The notes below the pieces were generated by a model. The model saw nothing but the letters and a program-made list of their open reading frames with translations, did not search any database and had not been told where the DNA came from. A stretch of 64,000 bases of DNA, taken from positions 1 through 64,000 of the forward strand of contig JAITJI010000102.1 of the NCBI GenBank assembly GCA_031279015.1, given 5' to 3'. This document shows positions 29,751-39,403 of this stretch, one piece after another (position 1 is the first letter of the stretch; each line of letters opens with the position of its first letter). Source of the DNA: Spirochaetaceae bacterium. Its GTDB lineage: Bacteria > Spirochaetota > Spirochaetia > Treponematales > Breznakiellaceae. Position numbers and translations under genes: made by a program.

Positions 29751-31052
29751 ATGTTGCTTCATGGATTCAGGTTTCGGGTGGCGGTGTTTTTTTTTCTGTT
29801 AGCCGGCGGTTTTCTTTTTGCGCAGAATATGGCCAGGGAAGGCGGATTGGGCCGGGGGGACTACCTGACCCTGAAGATCGCCGTTATGGGGCCCGGGGAC
29901 GAACTTTACTTTTGGTGGGGGCACATTGCCCTGGTTATTGAGGATCGGGTTACCGGGGAAAGCCGGTTTTATGATTACGGGATCTTCTCCTTCGACACGG
30001 AAAATTTTTTTGTTAATTTTGCCTTTGGCCGGCTTCTCTATCACTGCGGGGCATCCCGGACGGAATCGAATTATAACGCCTATCAAAGGACCAACCGGGA
30101 CATTACGGTCTATACCCTGGACCTTCCGGCGGCGAAAAAAGAGGAGGTCCGGGCCTTTGCGGAATGGAATGTCCTCCCGGAAAACCGGGATTACTACTAC
30201 CATCACTTTAAGGATAACTGCGCCACCCGGATTCGGGATATTATCGATCTTGCCACAGACGGACAATTTAAGGAAGCCTTTGGAGAAGCCCCGGGCCGTT
30301 ATACCCTGCGGCAGCACGTCCGCCGGCATACCTGGTTTTCCCCCTTCTTCGACTGGCTTCTCAATTTTTTCATGGGTCAGGATATTGATACTCCCATCAC
30401 AGTATGGGAGGAGATGTTTCTGCCGCAGGAGATCGGGAATCGTATCGAAGATTTTTCCTTGCAGGATTCTGCCGGGGGGGAGCGGAAACTGGTGCGTTCT
30501 GTGGAGATCCTGAATCTGGCGCTGAACCGTCCGGTGGTGCTGGATGTTCCCCGCCGGCAATGGCCCCGGGAACTGGTCTTGGGCCTGGCGATTGCGGCGG
30601 TCCTGGCGTTCCTCTTCCACATGGAGCAGAAAAGGCCGGAGGCGGGGCGGATTTTCCTGGGGATAGTGCAAAGCCTCATCGGTTTTTTTTTCGGTATGGC
30701 GGGGTCGATCCTCTTTTTTATGATCTTTTTCACCAATCACGATTACACCTACCATAACAGCAATATCCTCTATATCAATCCCCTTCTTCTGGCGGCGGTG
30801 CCTTTGGGGATCCTTCTGGCGGGTTCAAAAAACAGCCGGAGGCGGCGGCGGGCCAGGATGCTCCTGCGCTGCCTCTGGACCTATGTATTTTTTGGGGGCA
30901 TCCTCACCATGGCGATCAAGGCGCTCCCCGGTTTTTATCAGCAAAACCAGGTTACCCAGGCCCTGGTCCTGCCCTTTGCCCTGGTTTTGAGCTTTGCGCC
31001 GGGCTGGATAACGGGTCTGTGTCGAAGTTTTCTGGGGAAAAGACGGGGTTAA
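29751..31052 (+). CDS. DUF4105-type membrane protein
   Basis: MGPGDELYFWWGHIALVIED...FYDYGIFSFDTENFFVNFAFGRLLYHC, HHFKDNCATRIRDIID; C-terminal TM helices. Confidence 0.75.
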   Translation: MLLHGFRFRVAVFFFLLAGGFLFAQNMAREGGLGRGDYLTLKIAVMGPGDELYFWWGHIALVIEDRVTGESRFYDYGIFSFDTENFFVNFAFGRLLYHCGASRTESNYNAYQRTNRDITVYTLDLPAAKKEEVRAFAEWNVLPENRDYYYHHFKDNCATRIRDIIDLATDGQFKEAFGEAPGRYTLRQHVRRHTWFSPFFDWLLNFFMGQDIDTPITVWEEMFLPQEIGNRIEDFSLQDSAGGERKLVRSVEILNLALNRPVVLDVPRRQWPRELVLGLAIAAVLAFLFHMEQKRPEAGRIFLGIVQSLIGFFFGMAGSILFFMIFFTNHDYTYHNSNILYINPLLLAAVPLGILLAGSKNSRRRRRARMLLRCLWTYVFFGGILTMAIKALPGFYQQNQVTQALVLPFALVLSFAPGWITGLCRSFLGKRRG

Positions 31053-31067
31053 TCCCGGGGCGGAAGC

Positions 31068-32036
31068 ATGAAAGACGCTAATCCTTCCGGTATGGTTAAT
31101 GGCATGAAGGTTCCGTCCCCCCGTATGGAAGGGCTTGTTACGCCGGTCCTCCCGAAGCCCGGGTGGATTCGGGTCCGGATGCCATCGGGAGACACCTGGA
31201 AGCAGGTGAGTCTCATCCTTGAGAGATACCGGCTCCATACCGTCTGTGATGAGGCCCGGTGTCCCAACAAGGGTGAATGCTGGGGGGCGGGGACGGCAAC
31301 CTTTATGCTTATGGGGGATATCTGCACCCGTTCCTGCCGGTTTTGTGCGGTGGCGACAGGCCGGGAGGGACATCCCCTGGAACAGGGGGAAGGGGAGGGG
31401 ATCGCCCGGGCGGCGGAGGAACTGGGTCTTAGGTACGTGGTCCTTACGTCGGTTGACCGGGATGATCTTCATGACCGGGGGGCGGGCCATTTTGCTTCCT
31501 GCGTCGGGGCCATTAAGGACCGCCTCCCCGGCGTCAAGGTAGAGGTTCTTATTCCCGATTATACTGAAGCCGAATTATCCTCCCTTCTGCGGGCCGCCCC
31601 GGATGTAATCGCCTGCAATGTGGAAACCGTCCGTTCCCTCCAATGGATACGGGACCGGCGGGCATCCTTTGATAAGACCCTTGCCTGTCTCCGGGCCGCC
31701 AAATCGGGGGGCGCTCCGGTAACCAAGTCCAGTCTCATCCTGGGCTTTGGGGAAAAACAGGACGAGGTTCTCTCTGCCATGGATGAACTCCGGGCTGCGG
31801 GGGTGGATATCCTCGTCATGGGGCAGTATCTTAGACCCACCGCAAAACAGCTTCCCGTGGCCGAATACCTCAGCCCGGAACAGTTTGAAGACTATGCCGA
31901 AGAGGGGCGGCGCCGGGGCTTCTCCGCGGTGGTTTCTTCCCCCCTTGCCCGGACCAGTTACCATGCCCTTGACACCGCCAACATTGCCTTTGCTCCCGGT
32001 GGCGGAACTTCCGGTACCGGTGGTAATAGCGCATGA
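31068..32036 (+). CDS. lipA: Lipoyl synthase
   Basis: CDEARCPNKGECWGAGTATFMLMGDICTRSCRFCAVATG (both FeS cluster motifs). Confidence 0.95.
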   Translation: MKDANPSGMVNGMKVPSPRMEGLVTPVLPKPGWIRVRMPSGDTWKQVSLILERYRLHTVCDEARCPNKGECWGAGTATFMLMGDICTRSCRFCAVATGREGHPLEQGEGEGIARAAEELGLRYVVLTSVDRDDLHDRGAGHFASCVGAIKDRLPGVKVEVLIPDYTEAELSSLLRAAPDVIACNVETVRSLQWIRDRRASFDKTLACLRAAKSGGAPVTKSSLILGFGEKQDEVLSAMDELRAAGVDILVMGQYLRPTAKQLPVAEYLSPEQFEDYAEEGRRRGFSAVVSSPLARTSYHALDTANIAFAPGGGTSGTGGNSA

Positions 32037-32338
32037 TACGGATAGAAGGGGTGGGAAAACCGCCGGATTGTAAACTCATCCGGGTGTATGCGGAACTGGA
32101 GGGGAATAGCATCAGGACCATCCGCATCCGGGGAGATTTTTTTGCCAGCCCTGAGGAAGCCTTTGACCGGGTAGGGGAGGGGCTTTCCGGGGTTTCCCTG
32201 ACGGATCTGGCCGGAACCTTTGACGCGCTGCTGCGGGAGGGGGCAATCGAGGCCTTTGGCATCAACGGCGCGGGAGTAGCCGCGGTGTTGGCCGCCGCCC
32301 TGCCGGCGGCAGGGCCGGAGGGAGGGCCGGTATGGTGA
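32033..32338 (+). CDS. Lipoate ligase C-terminal-domain protein (LplB-like)
   Basis: LIRVYAELEGNSIRTIRIRGDFFASPEEAFDRVGEGL resembles the LplA C-terminal domain; located between lipA and the ligase catalytic gene. Confidence 0.65.
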   Translation: MIRIEGVGKPPDCKLIRVYAELEGNSIRTIRIRGDFFASPEEAFDRVGEGLSGVSLTDLAGTFDALLREGAIEAFGINGAGVAAVLAAALPAAGPEGGPVW

Positions 32339-33159
32339 GAAAAAGTATGGAAGCCGATTCCGGCCTGTCTCTTCCCCTTCCATTCAGGCTCCTCAGGACC
32401 GGTTATCATAATTGTTTCTACAACATGGCCCTGGATGAGGCCCTCCTGGAATCGGTTTCCCGGGGCAGGTCTCTTCCCGTGCTGCGGTTCTACGGCTGGG
32501 AGCCCTGGGCGGTATCGGTAGGCTATTTTCAGGGACTGGAGGATGAGGTGAACCTGGAGGCCTGTAAAGCCCGGGGGATCGATGTGATCCGCCGTATCAC
32601 CGGCGGTGGAGCGGTCTTTCATCATGCCGAACTCACCTACAGTATCATCATGCCTGATTCCCATCCTCTGGCGGGGGAGTCTATCCGGGAATCCTACCGG
32701 AGCCTCTGCGCCGGTATCATCCGGGGCCTTGCTCTCCTGGGGCTTGAGTCCCAATTTGAGCCGATTAATGATATCCTCTGCGGGGGCCGTAAAATATCCG
32801 GAAACGCCCAAACCCGCAGGGCAGGGACCATCCTCCAGCATGGCACGATTCTGCTGGATATTGATGTGGACCTTATGTTTGAACTGCTCAACATTCCGGA
32901 AGAAAAAAACAGGGGGCGGCTCATCCGGGATGTAAAAGAACGGGTCACCAGCCTCCGGAACATGGGGGTCTCCTCCGGTTTTGGGGAGGCGGTTCAGTGT
33001 TTTACCGAAGGGTTCCGTCAGGCCCTGTCCCTGGAGTTTTCGGAAGAGGATGCACTGTCCCCGGTCTACCCCGGAGGCCCCGGGGCGGCTGAAGAAGGGC
33101 GGGCGCTGGAATTGGCCGCCGGAAAATTTGCCTCCCCTGAATGGCTCTACAAGCGCTAA
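32332..33159 (+). CDS. lplA: Lipoate-protein ligase A catalytic domain
   Basis: NMALDEALLESVSRGRSLPVLRFYGWEPWAVSVGYFQ, DVIRRITGGGAVFHHAELTYSI, GRKISGNAQTRRAGTILQHGTILLD. Confidence 0.9.
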   Translation: MVRKSMEADSGLSLPLPFRLLRTGYHNCFYNMALDEALLESVSRGRSLPVLRFYGWEPWAVSVGYFQGLEDEVNLEACKARGIDVIRRITGGGAVFHHAELTYSIIMPDSHPLAGESIRESYRSLCAGIIRGLALLGLESQFEPINDILCGGRKISGNAQTRRAGTILQHGTILLDIDVDLMFELLNIPEEKNRGRLIRDVKERVTSLRNMGVSSGFGEAVQCFTEGFRQALSLEFSEEDALSPVYPGGPGAAEEGRALELAAGKFASPEWLYKR

Positions 33160-33390
33160 TCTCCCTGGCGGACAGTACGCCCGGTACGGACAAGGGCCCT
33201 GAAATGCCTTGACCACCGGCATACCGCCGGACATTTGGGTATACCAAAACGGCGGATCGGTGTACCTGACTATTGAACAATTCTTGTTTTTTCTGGAGTC
33301 AAGTTCAGGACATACCCCCGCGGTTACAAAAATTCCATACGCATCCCGGCAGACTACCCACAGGTAGTTCCTAACCGTTATACTTATGGC

Positions 33391-34506
33391 ATGGTTCGTT
33401 CCGTCTTTTTTTTGTGCATGTTGTTTCTTCTGGCCCTTCCCCCGGTAACGGAAGCGGAAGAAGCGGCGGATCGGGATGTTCCTGCCGCCGGGTCCGGAGC
33501 ACAGTTGCAGGAGGCGGCGCCGGATGCTGCCGGTGAACCGCCCTTCATCCCCATAAGCCGTCTGGTTGAGGCCCTCCATTCCGGGTTCCCGTCCTGGCGG
33601 CCGGACTGGCCCTTTTCAATGCCCGCCGATGCCTTTCTCGTTTCCGGAGACTGGTCCGCCGTCAGCCTTTCCGGGCCCTTCGGGGAGTTGACCCTGAGGC
33701 GGAATGGAGACGGATCCCTCTCCGCCTTTCCCTTTTTTTACGGGGGGATTTTTTTCCCCGTCGATGTCAGCTATGACGACCGGGGGATCCTGGCGGGTTT
33801 TACCGTCGGTTCCGGCATCCCCCTCAGGATCGATTTTCTTGAATCCGGGGACCCCCTCCCGGTCCTGATCCGGATTATGCGGGAAGACGCCGTGTACTTT
33901 GTCCTTATCCGTTATACCGATGCCCTGGTCATGGAAACCTGGTACGATGAGGCCGGCGGGGCATTGGGGGTTTACTCCTGCCGCTATGATTCAATCGCCG
34001 GGGAACGCCGGCCCGTCTCGGCTGTTTTCAGGAGCGACGGAGGCGAAATAGCCGAGGAATACGCCTATGACAGCCTGGGAAATATCACCGCCATAGCATC
34101 CCCGGCAGGGCTTTTTTCCGCCCTCTATACCGGCGGGCCCTGTCCCCGGTACTGGAGAATCCGGGCCGCTTTGCCCGGGCCGCCGGAAACGGGGACGGAG
34201 GATTCGGCTCCCGAAGCACCGCAGCCGGAAGGGGATTCTCCCGCCTTCAGCGCCGCCTTTATCACCCTGCAGTGGGATGAGGATGGCTCCCTTGTCCGCC
34301 TGAGCGGTGAACCCGGAACGGACACCCCGGAGGCATCATCCCTTGACGGGGAGGAGCGATTCGACAGAGGATATGCATATTCCCGGGACGGGCAGGGTAA
34401 CTGGACGGAACGGCGGGAAATTGTCCTGGTCCGCCGATTCGGGTATCTTGTGCCGGAGGGGGAATTTGTCCTGCGGCGCCGGATAGAGTACCGGGCAGGA
34501 GAGTAG
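33391..34506 (+). CDS. Secreted hypothetical protein with YD/RHS-like segments
   Basis: Signal peptide MVRSVFFLCMLFLLALPPVTEA; EEYAYDSLGNITAIA, YAYSRDGQGNWTERREI. Confidence 0.6.
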   Translation: MVRSVFFLCMLFLLALPPVTEAEEAADRDVPAAGSGAQLQEAAPDAAGEPPFIPISRLVEALHSGFPSWRPDWPFSMPADAFLVSGDWSAVSLSGPFGELTLRRNGDGSLSAFPFFYGGIFFPVDVSYDDRGILAGFTVGSGIPLRIDFLESGDPLPVLIRIMREDAVYFVLIRYTDALVMETWYDEAGGALGVYSCRYDSIAGERRPVSAVFRSDGGEIAEEYAYDSLGNITAIASPAGLFSALYTGGPCPRYWRIRAALPGPPETGTEDSAPEAPQPEGDSPAFSAAFITLQWDEDGSLVRLSGEPGTDTPEASSLDGEERFDRGYAYSRDGQGNWTERREIVLVRRFGYLVPEGEFVLRRRIEYRAGE

Positions 34507-34507
34507 T

Positions 34508-34759
34508 GTGTCATCGGTCGATTGGAGGGATATCAAATACAAGGAGACCCTTGAAGAGGAAGTTCAGGGCCTTATGCGCCGCAGGAAAGCAGACCCGCAG
34601 TGCCGGGTGGAGGATCTGGAGGGGGTGCTGCGTCACCTCTACCTTATGGATGGCGCCGATTGGGGGGGCCGGGGGGAATTACAGGGTATTATCCTGGCTG
34701 CCACAATAGCCGCCTATGAGCACATCATCGCGGAGTGGAAGGCGGAGAAGGAAAATTGA
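34508..34759 (+). CDS. Small conserved hypothetical protein (GTG start)
   Basis: 83-aa ORF starting just after the preceding stop, protein-like composition. Confidence 0.5.
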   Translation: MSSVDWRDIKYKETLEEEVQGLMRRRKADPQCRVEDLEGVLRHLYLMDGADWGGRGELQGIILAATIAAYEHIIAEWKAEKEN

Positions 34760-34852
34760 TAAAAAAAGTGTTACCATATACCGGGGAAGTTGTTATAATT
34801 GTGTAAGCAGATGGATAATTGAACTGTTTTCTATTCCTCCTTCCCCTTTTCT

Positions 34853-34886
34853 GCCCCGGGGTTACTCCTTTCCCCGGGGCTTTTTT
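34853..34886 (+). terminator. Rho-independent terminator
   Basis: GCCCCGGGG-TTACTCCTTT-CCCCGGGGC followed by TTTTTT. Confidence 0.8.
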
Positions 34887-35174
34887 GTATATGAGGATTC
34901 CGCTGTTGATCGATATTCTATTCATATCGAATAGAATGATATATAGTAGGGTTGTTTGGAAACTTCAGTTGCCGAACAAATTTTGTTAAAAGATGCAGGT
35001 TCGTCGAATTAAAAATTTGCCGACCCTTTGGTGTGCAGGCTTTAGCCTGGAAGTTACAGGACGGGTGTTGTATGAAAGTCCAAGACAAGCAGCCGGTTTG
35101 TCGAACAAGTCTATTGACTTACAAAGAAAATTGTCTTGAAAAACAGCGTCCGCAGTAATGGGCAGGAGGTATCT

Positions 35175-35453
35175 ATGGAATGGCGAGCGAGTCATATTCT
35201 GGTTAAAGACCGATCTAAGGCGGAAGATATCCTACGGCGTATCAAACAGGGGGCTTCCTTTGAGGCCCTGGCCAGGGAATTTTCAACCTGTCCCTCAAAA
35301 TCATCCGGGGGGGATCTGGGCTGGTTTGGGCCGGGGAAGATGGTCGCCCCCTTCGAATCGGCGGTTAAAAGGATTTCCCCCGGTTCGGTAGGGGATGTGG
35401 TACAGACCCAATTCGGGTATCATATTATCAAGTGTACCGGCAGGAAGGATTAG
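35175..35453 (+). CDS. Parvulin-type peptidyl-prolyl cis-trans isomerase
   Basis: ASHILVKDRSKAEDILRRIKQGASFEALAREFSTCPSKSSGGDLGWFGPGKMVAPFE...FGYHIIK. Confidence 0.9.
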   Translation: MEWRASHILVKDRSKAEDILRRIKQGASFEALAREFSTCPSKSSGGDLGWFGPGKMVAPFESAVKRISPGSVGDVVQTQFGYHIIKCTGRKD

Positions 35454-35474
35454 TATTGCCTTGGGAATTAGTGA

Positions 35475-36734
35475 ATGTCTGATATAGATCCTGATTTTAA
35501 GTCTATTCTGGAGATCGATTCGGAGCTGAACAGGATACAGGATTTTGATCTTCTCCTCGAACATATCCTTCTGGAAGCCCGTAAGGTGGTCCGGGCCGAT
35601 GCGGGTTCAATCTATATACGGGAAAATGTAAAAGAGAAGGGGAGGGTAACCGAGCGGCTGGTTATTAAGTACGCTCAGAATGATACCATTCAGAAAAATT
35701 TGCCCCTGGGCCAGAAGATGATCTATTCGGTTTTTCCGGTGGAGATAAACGATAAAACCGTCTCCGGTTACTGCGCCCTGACAAAAAAACTGGTAAACGT
35801 TCCGGATGCCTATAGCATACCCGACAATGTTCCCTATTCCTTCGGTATTGCCTATGACCAGTTGTCGGGGTATAAAACCACATCAATTCTTACGGTTCCC
35901 CTTGTTGTCGCCGACGGGAAGCTGCTTGGGGTAATACAGATGATCAATTCCAAGGACATCGAAGGCAATACGGTTCCTTTTTCTACTAATGATGAATTCA
36001 TCATTACCCACTTTGCCGTCAATGCGACTATAGCCCTCCAGCGCAGTTATGCAACCCGGGCAATAATCCTCAGGATGATCAGGATGTCCGAATTGCGGGA
36101 TCCTAAAGAAACCGGTACCCATGTAAACCGGGTGGCAGGTTATGCGGTGGAGATATATGACCGCTGGGCTAATAACCACGGCATTCCCGGCGATGAACGG
36201 GAGCGGTTCCGGGATACCTTCCGGATTGCCGCCATGCTTCACGATGTGGGTAAGGTGGCGATCTCTGATATAATCCTCAAAAAACCGGCCCGTTTTACCC
36301 CGGAGGAGTACCGGATTATGCAACATCATACCATTTACGGGGCGCTCCTCTTTGATGATCCCCAGTCTTCAATCGATATCGTTGCCCGGGACATAGCCCT
36401 GACCCACCACGAAAACTGGGATGGGACCGGTTATCCCGGCTGGGTGGATCCCTTAACGGAACAGCCAATCAAGACGGACAGCGCAGGAAATCCCCTGGGA
36501 TTAAAGGAAGAGGAAATTCCCCTTACCGGGCGTATAGTCGCCATTGCCGATGTTTTTGACGCCCTCTGCTCAAGACGGGTGTACAAGGAACCCTGGACCG
36601 AAGAACAGGTGTTAGAGGAGATTCGCCATCTATCGGGAACCAAATTTGATCCCGAACTGGTGGATATCTTTTTTCAAATTCTGCCCAGCATAAAACAGAT
36701 CCGAAATCTCTACCCCGAACAGGAGTCCGGTTAA
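35475..36734 (+). CDS. GAF + HD-GYP domain protein (putative c-di-GMP phosphodiesterase)
   Basis: MLHDVGKVAISDIIL...HHENWDGTGYPGW, IADVFDALCSRRVYKEPW; N-terminal GAF-like region. Confidence 0.9.
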   Translation: MSDIDPDFKSILEIDSELNRIQDFDLLLEHILLEARKVVRADAGSIYIRENVKEKGRVTERLVIKYAQNDTIQKNLPLGQKMIYSVFPVEINDKTVSGYCALTKKLVNVPDAYSIPDNVPYSFGIAYDQLSGYKTTSILTVPLVVADGKLLGVIQMINSKDIEGNTVPFSTNDEFIITHFAVNATIALQRSYATRAIILRMIRMSELRDPKETGTHVNRVAGYAVEIYDRWANNHGIPGDERERFRDTFRIAAMLHDVGKVAISDIILKKPARFTPEEYRIMQHHTIYGALLFDDPQSSIDIVARDIALTHHENWDGTGYPGWVDPLTEQPIKTDSAGNPLGLKEEEIPLTGRIVAIADVFDALCSRRVYKEPWTEEQVLEEIRHLSGTKFDPELVDIFFQILPSIKQIRNLYPEQESG

Positions 36735-36759
36735 TACTCCGGATACGGAAAGCCGTCTT

Positions 36760-37242
36760 TCAATCAGGTTCCCGGTTTTGGTCCCGGGGCTTTTCCCTCA
36801 TCAACCGGACCAGAATCCGGTCAAGGCTGTCCGCAAATGCCTTTAAGGTCCGCTTCCCATAGGTCGCGGTCCGTTCTGTCCCCAGCCCGTTTTCCGCAAG
36901 GGCCACCATAAAATCCCGCAGGGAAAGCCGCTCGCGGATGTTCTCCCGGGTATAAACCTGGCCCCGGTCATCCATTACCAGTACCGAAGCCTCCACCAGC
37001 CGGGATGCCAGGGGAATATCCCGGGTGAGCACCAGATCTCCCGGCTGCGCCAATTCCACAATGTGGTTATCTGCGGAGTCCTTTCCCGGGGGACAAAGTT
37101 TCATCACCACTCCCGTACCGGTGATTCCCGGTATTGGCCGGTTTGCCGCAAATATCGCCGGAATGCCCCGTCTGACGGCGGACCGAAGTACCAGTTCCCG
37201 GGCCGGTCCCGGGCAGGAATCGGCGTCAACGAGGATCTTCAC
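36760..37242 (-). CDS. YaiI/YqxD family (DUF188) protein
   Basis: KILVDADSCPGPARELVLRSAVRRGIPAIFAANRPI, DLVLTRDIPLASRLVEASVLVMDDRGQVYT. Confidence 0.85.
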   Translation of the reverse strand: MKILVDADSCPGPARELVLRSAVRRGIPAIFAANRPIPGITGTGVVMKLCPPGKDSADNHIVELAQPGDLVLTRDIPLASRLVEASVLVMDDRGQVYTRENIRERLSLRDFMVALAENGLGTERTATYGKRTLKAFADSLDRILVRLMREKPRDQNREPD

Positions 37243-38849
37243 GGAGAAAAACCGGTTTCCGGACCAGGGCCGGCGGCATAGAGGGTAAATTCCCCCATAA
37301 GAGACAAGTCCTCCGCCGGCGCTTCCGGGACGGCGGAACCTGCGGCAAGGAAGGCGCTTTCCCCCGGTAAAAGGGTCAGGGTTTCCACACCCTTATTGCA
37401 GGAAAGTTGAGCCTTTCCCCGGGTGACGATAAAAATATGGGGTCCCTTCCGGGAAAAGAGCATGCTTTTCCCCGTTCCCCGGATTACCGAAAGGGAAAAT
37501 TCCCGGCAATCCGCCGGATAGGTGTACAGGGATACCGCCGGCGTTTCTCCGGGAGCCGCCTCCCGGGGGGGCCTTATAATTGCCGGACAAAAAGGACGGA
37601 ATTCCAGAATCCTTGCCAGTTCCCCTGCATCTACATGTTTTTTGGTGAGCCCCCCCCGCAGCACGTTGTCGGAGTTGGCCATTAATTCTACTCCGAAACC
37701 TTTAATGTAAGCGTGGAGTATCCCCGCCGGAAGGAATATGGCTTCCCCCGGCGCCAGATCGAGGAGGTTGAGGTAGAGGGGGGCAATGACTGCGGGATCC
37801 CCCGGATACAGGGCCGCAAAGTCTGCGGCGGTTTTCCACTCCTCTGCATAGCCGGGATGCCTTTCAACCAGACGATCCCCCTCGCCCAGGGTATAGCTGC
37901 TCAGGGCCTGCCGGTCTGCCGGGGAAAGGGCGAACAGCGTCCCAAGAAAATCCCGCAGTCCCGATGCGGCATCCTCCTGTTCCAGAGCCCTGCGGAGCTG
38001 CCCAAGGCCGGCATCCAGGGAATGAGGCGCCTTTTCGGAAAAAATCTCCAGCCGCTTCAGGATCTCCGGAATATCCCGGAAACCACACATTGCCCGGAAA
38101 CGACTCAGGGCGCAGAGTATTTCAGGCTTGTGGTTGGCATCCCGGTAATTACGATTGGGGTCGCCGGGTGAAAATCCGGCCCGGTTCTCCCTGTCCCAGC
38201 CGGCCAGGGCCTGTTTCCGGTTGGGATGGGCCTGAATGGAGAGGGGCTTCTCTGCGGCCAGGAGTTTGTACAGAAAGGGGAGGGCGCCGAATTCCCGGTT
38301 TACCGCCTCTCCCAGATAAAACAAGGGGTCCCGGCGGATCAGATCCGCCAAACCGATCCGTTCAGCCCCGGCCTCCGCAACCGAGGGCGCTGCCGGATGG
38401 ACTCCCATCCACATCTCAGCCCAGGGTTCACTGCCGTCATTTTTTCTGCCCAGCAGGGCGGGTATCCATTCGGAGGATCCCCAATCGTAATTTTTTACCG
38501 TATTTTCCAGTTTATAAAGCCGGGGCAGAACCCGAACAGGGCTGTTAAACCGCTTGTCCAGAACTTCGTCGATTCGGGTAATCATATCCAGGGTAAGCCG
38601 CTCTGCTTCCCGGGTATCCGTATCCCCCTGGATGCCCTTCTCTTTTTGTAATTTCTGAATTTCATCACAGAGCAGATAACCGGTGATTATGGCGATTTTC
38701 AGAGGATCCTTTAGGCCGGTGATCTTCCGGGTATTTTCAATGCAGATTCTATACCGGTTTAAAAGACTTTCAAGACAAACAGGATCTTCATCAACGGTAA
38801 TAGTAAAAGATGTGCCTAATATATCTATACGGAGACTACTTTTTGGCAC
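37239..38849 (-). CDS. manA: ZapA domain fused to mannose-6-phosphate isomerase class I
   Basis: Residues ~1-95 are ZapA-like (LRIDILGTSFTITVDEDPVCLESLLNRY..LKIAIITGYLLCDEIQKLQKE); the rest is ManA (LYKLENTVKNYDWGS, KPLSIQAHPNRKQA, NHKPEILCAL, GILHAYIKGFGVELMANSDNVLRGGLTKKH). Confidence 0.85.
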   Translation of the reverse strand: MPKSSLRIDILGTSFTITVDEDPVCLESLLNRYRICIENTRKITGLKDPLKIAIITGYLLCDEIQKLQKEKGIQGDTDTREAERLTLDMITRIDEVLDKRFNSPVRVLPRLYKLENTVKNYDWGSSEWIPALLGRKNDGSEPWAEMWMGVHPAAPSVAEAGAERIGLADLIRRDPLFYLGEAVNREFGALPFLYKLLAAEKPLSIQAHPNRKQALAGWDRENRAGFSPGDPNRNYRDANHKPEILCALSRFRAMCGFRDIPEILKRLEIFSEKAPHSLDAGLGQLRRALEQEDAASGLRDFLGTLFALSPADRQALSSYTLGEGDRLVERHPGYAEEWKTAADFAALYPGDPAVIAPLYLNLLDLAPGEAIFLPAGILHAYIKGFGVELMANSDNVLRGGLTKKHVDAGELARILEFRPFCPAIIRPPREAAPGETPAVSLYTYPADCREFSLSVIRGTGKSMLFSRKGPHIFIVTRGKAQLSCNKGVETLTLLPGESAFLAAGSAVPEAPAEDLSLMGEFTLYAAGPGPETGFSP

Positions 38850-38893
38850 CGCGGCTCCTTAAAGGGTATGAAACAACGATTCTCAGAGCTACC

Positions 38894-39400
38894 CTAAAAT
38901 ATATCCAATTCCACGGATTCCGCAGGAACAACGGGAGGAACCGATTCCCCAGCCTCAGGCCCCGCCCTTTCACCTTCACCGCCGGCGGCAAAGAGGATCT
39001 CTTCGTCGGATTCCTCACCCTCGTCCTCCACAAAAAGCTTCCCCGGGAATGCCTCCGGCTCACTCTGGCTTATAACGGGTTCGGGCTCCTGATCCGGTTC
39101 GGCGCCGGACTCTCCGGCTTCGGCTTCGGCGGCGCTCTCCGCCGTCTTCTCCGGGAAAATACTCCGTTCCATGGCCGCTTCAAACTGACTGAGCCTGTCG
39201 AGGGCGGAGAGAATCCCGTCCTCAATACGGCCCTGATCGTTCTTAAAACTCTGGATCAAAACCTCAAGCTCATCGATTCGTTTTTGATAATCGTCCAGTT
39301 TTCCCTTAAGAAAGGTATTTTCCTCGGTTATCCGGTTAACAAAGTCAATTGTTTTTGCAACCTTTGTTTCCAGCAGCTTTACCTGCTCAAGGGTTACCAT
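38894..39400 (-). CDS. Coiled-coil protein, ZapB-like position
   Basis: MVTLEQVKLLETKVAKTIDFVNRITEENTFLKGKLDDYQKRIDELE coiled coil with acidic tail, located between rplT and zapA-manA. Confidence 0.6.
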   Translation of the reverse strand: MVTLEQVKLLETKVAKTIDFVNRITEENTFLKGKLDDYQKRIDELEVLIQSFKNDQGRIEDGILSALDRLSQFEAAMERSIFPEKTAESAAEAEAGESGAEPDQEPEPVISQSEPEAFPGKLFVEDEGEESDEEILFAAGGEGERAGPEAGESVPPVVPAESVELDIF

Positions 39401-39403
39401 AAT

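Noticed and set aside
31870-33579. 569-aa antisense ORF across lipA/lplB/lplA
   Set aside because: Spans three supported genes on the opposite strand; codon-shadow artefact.
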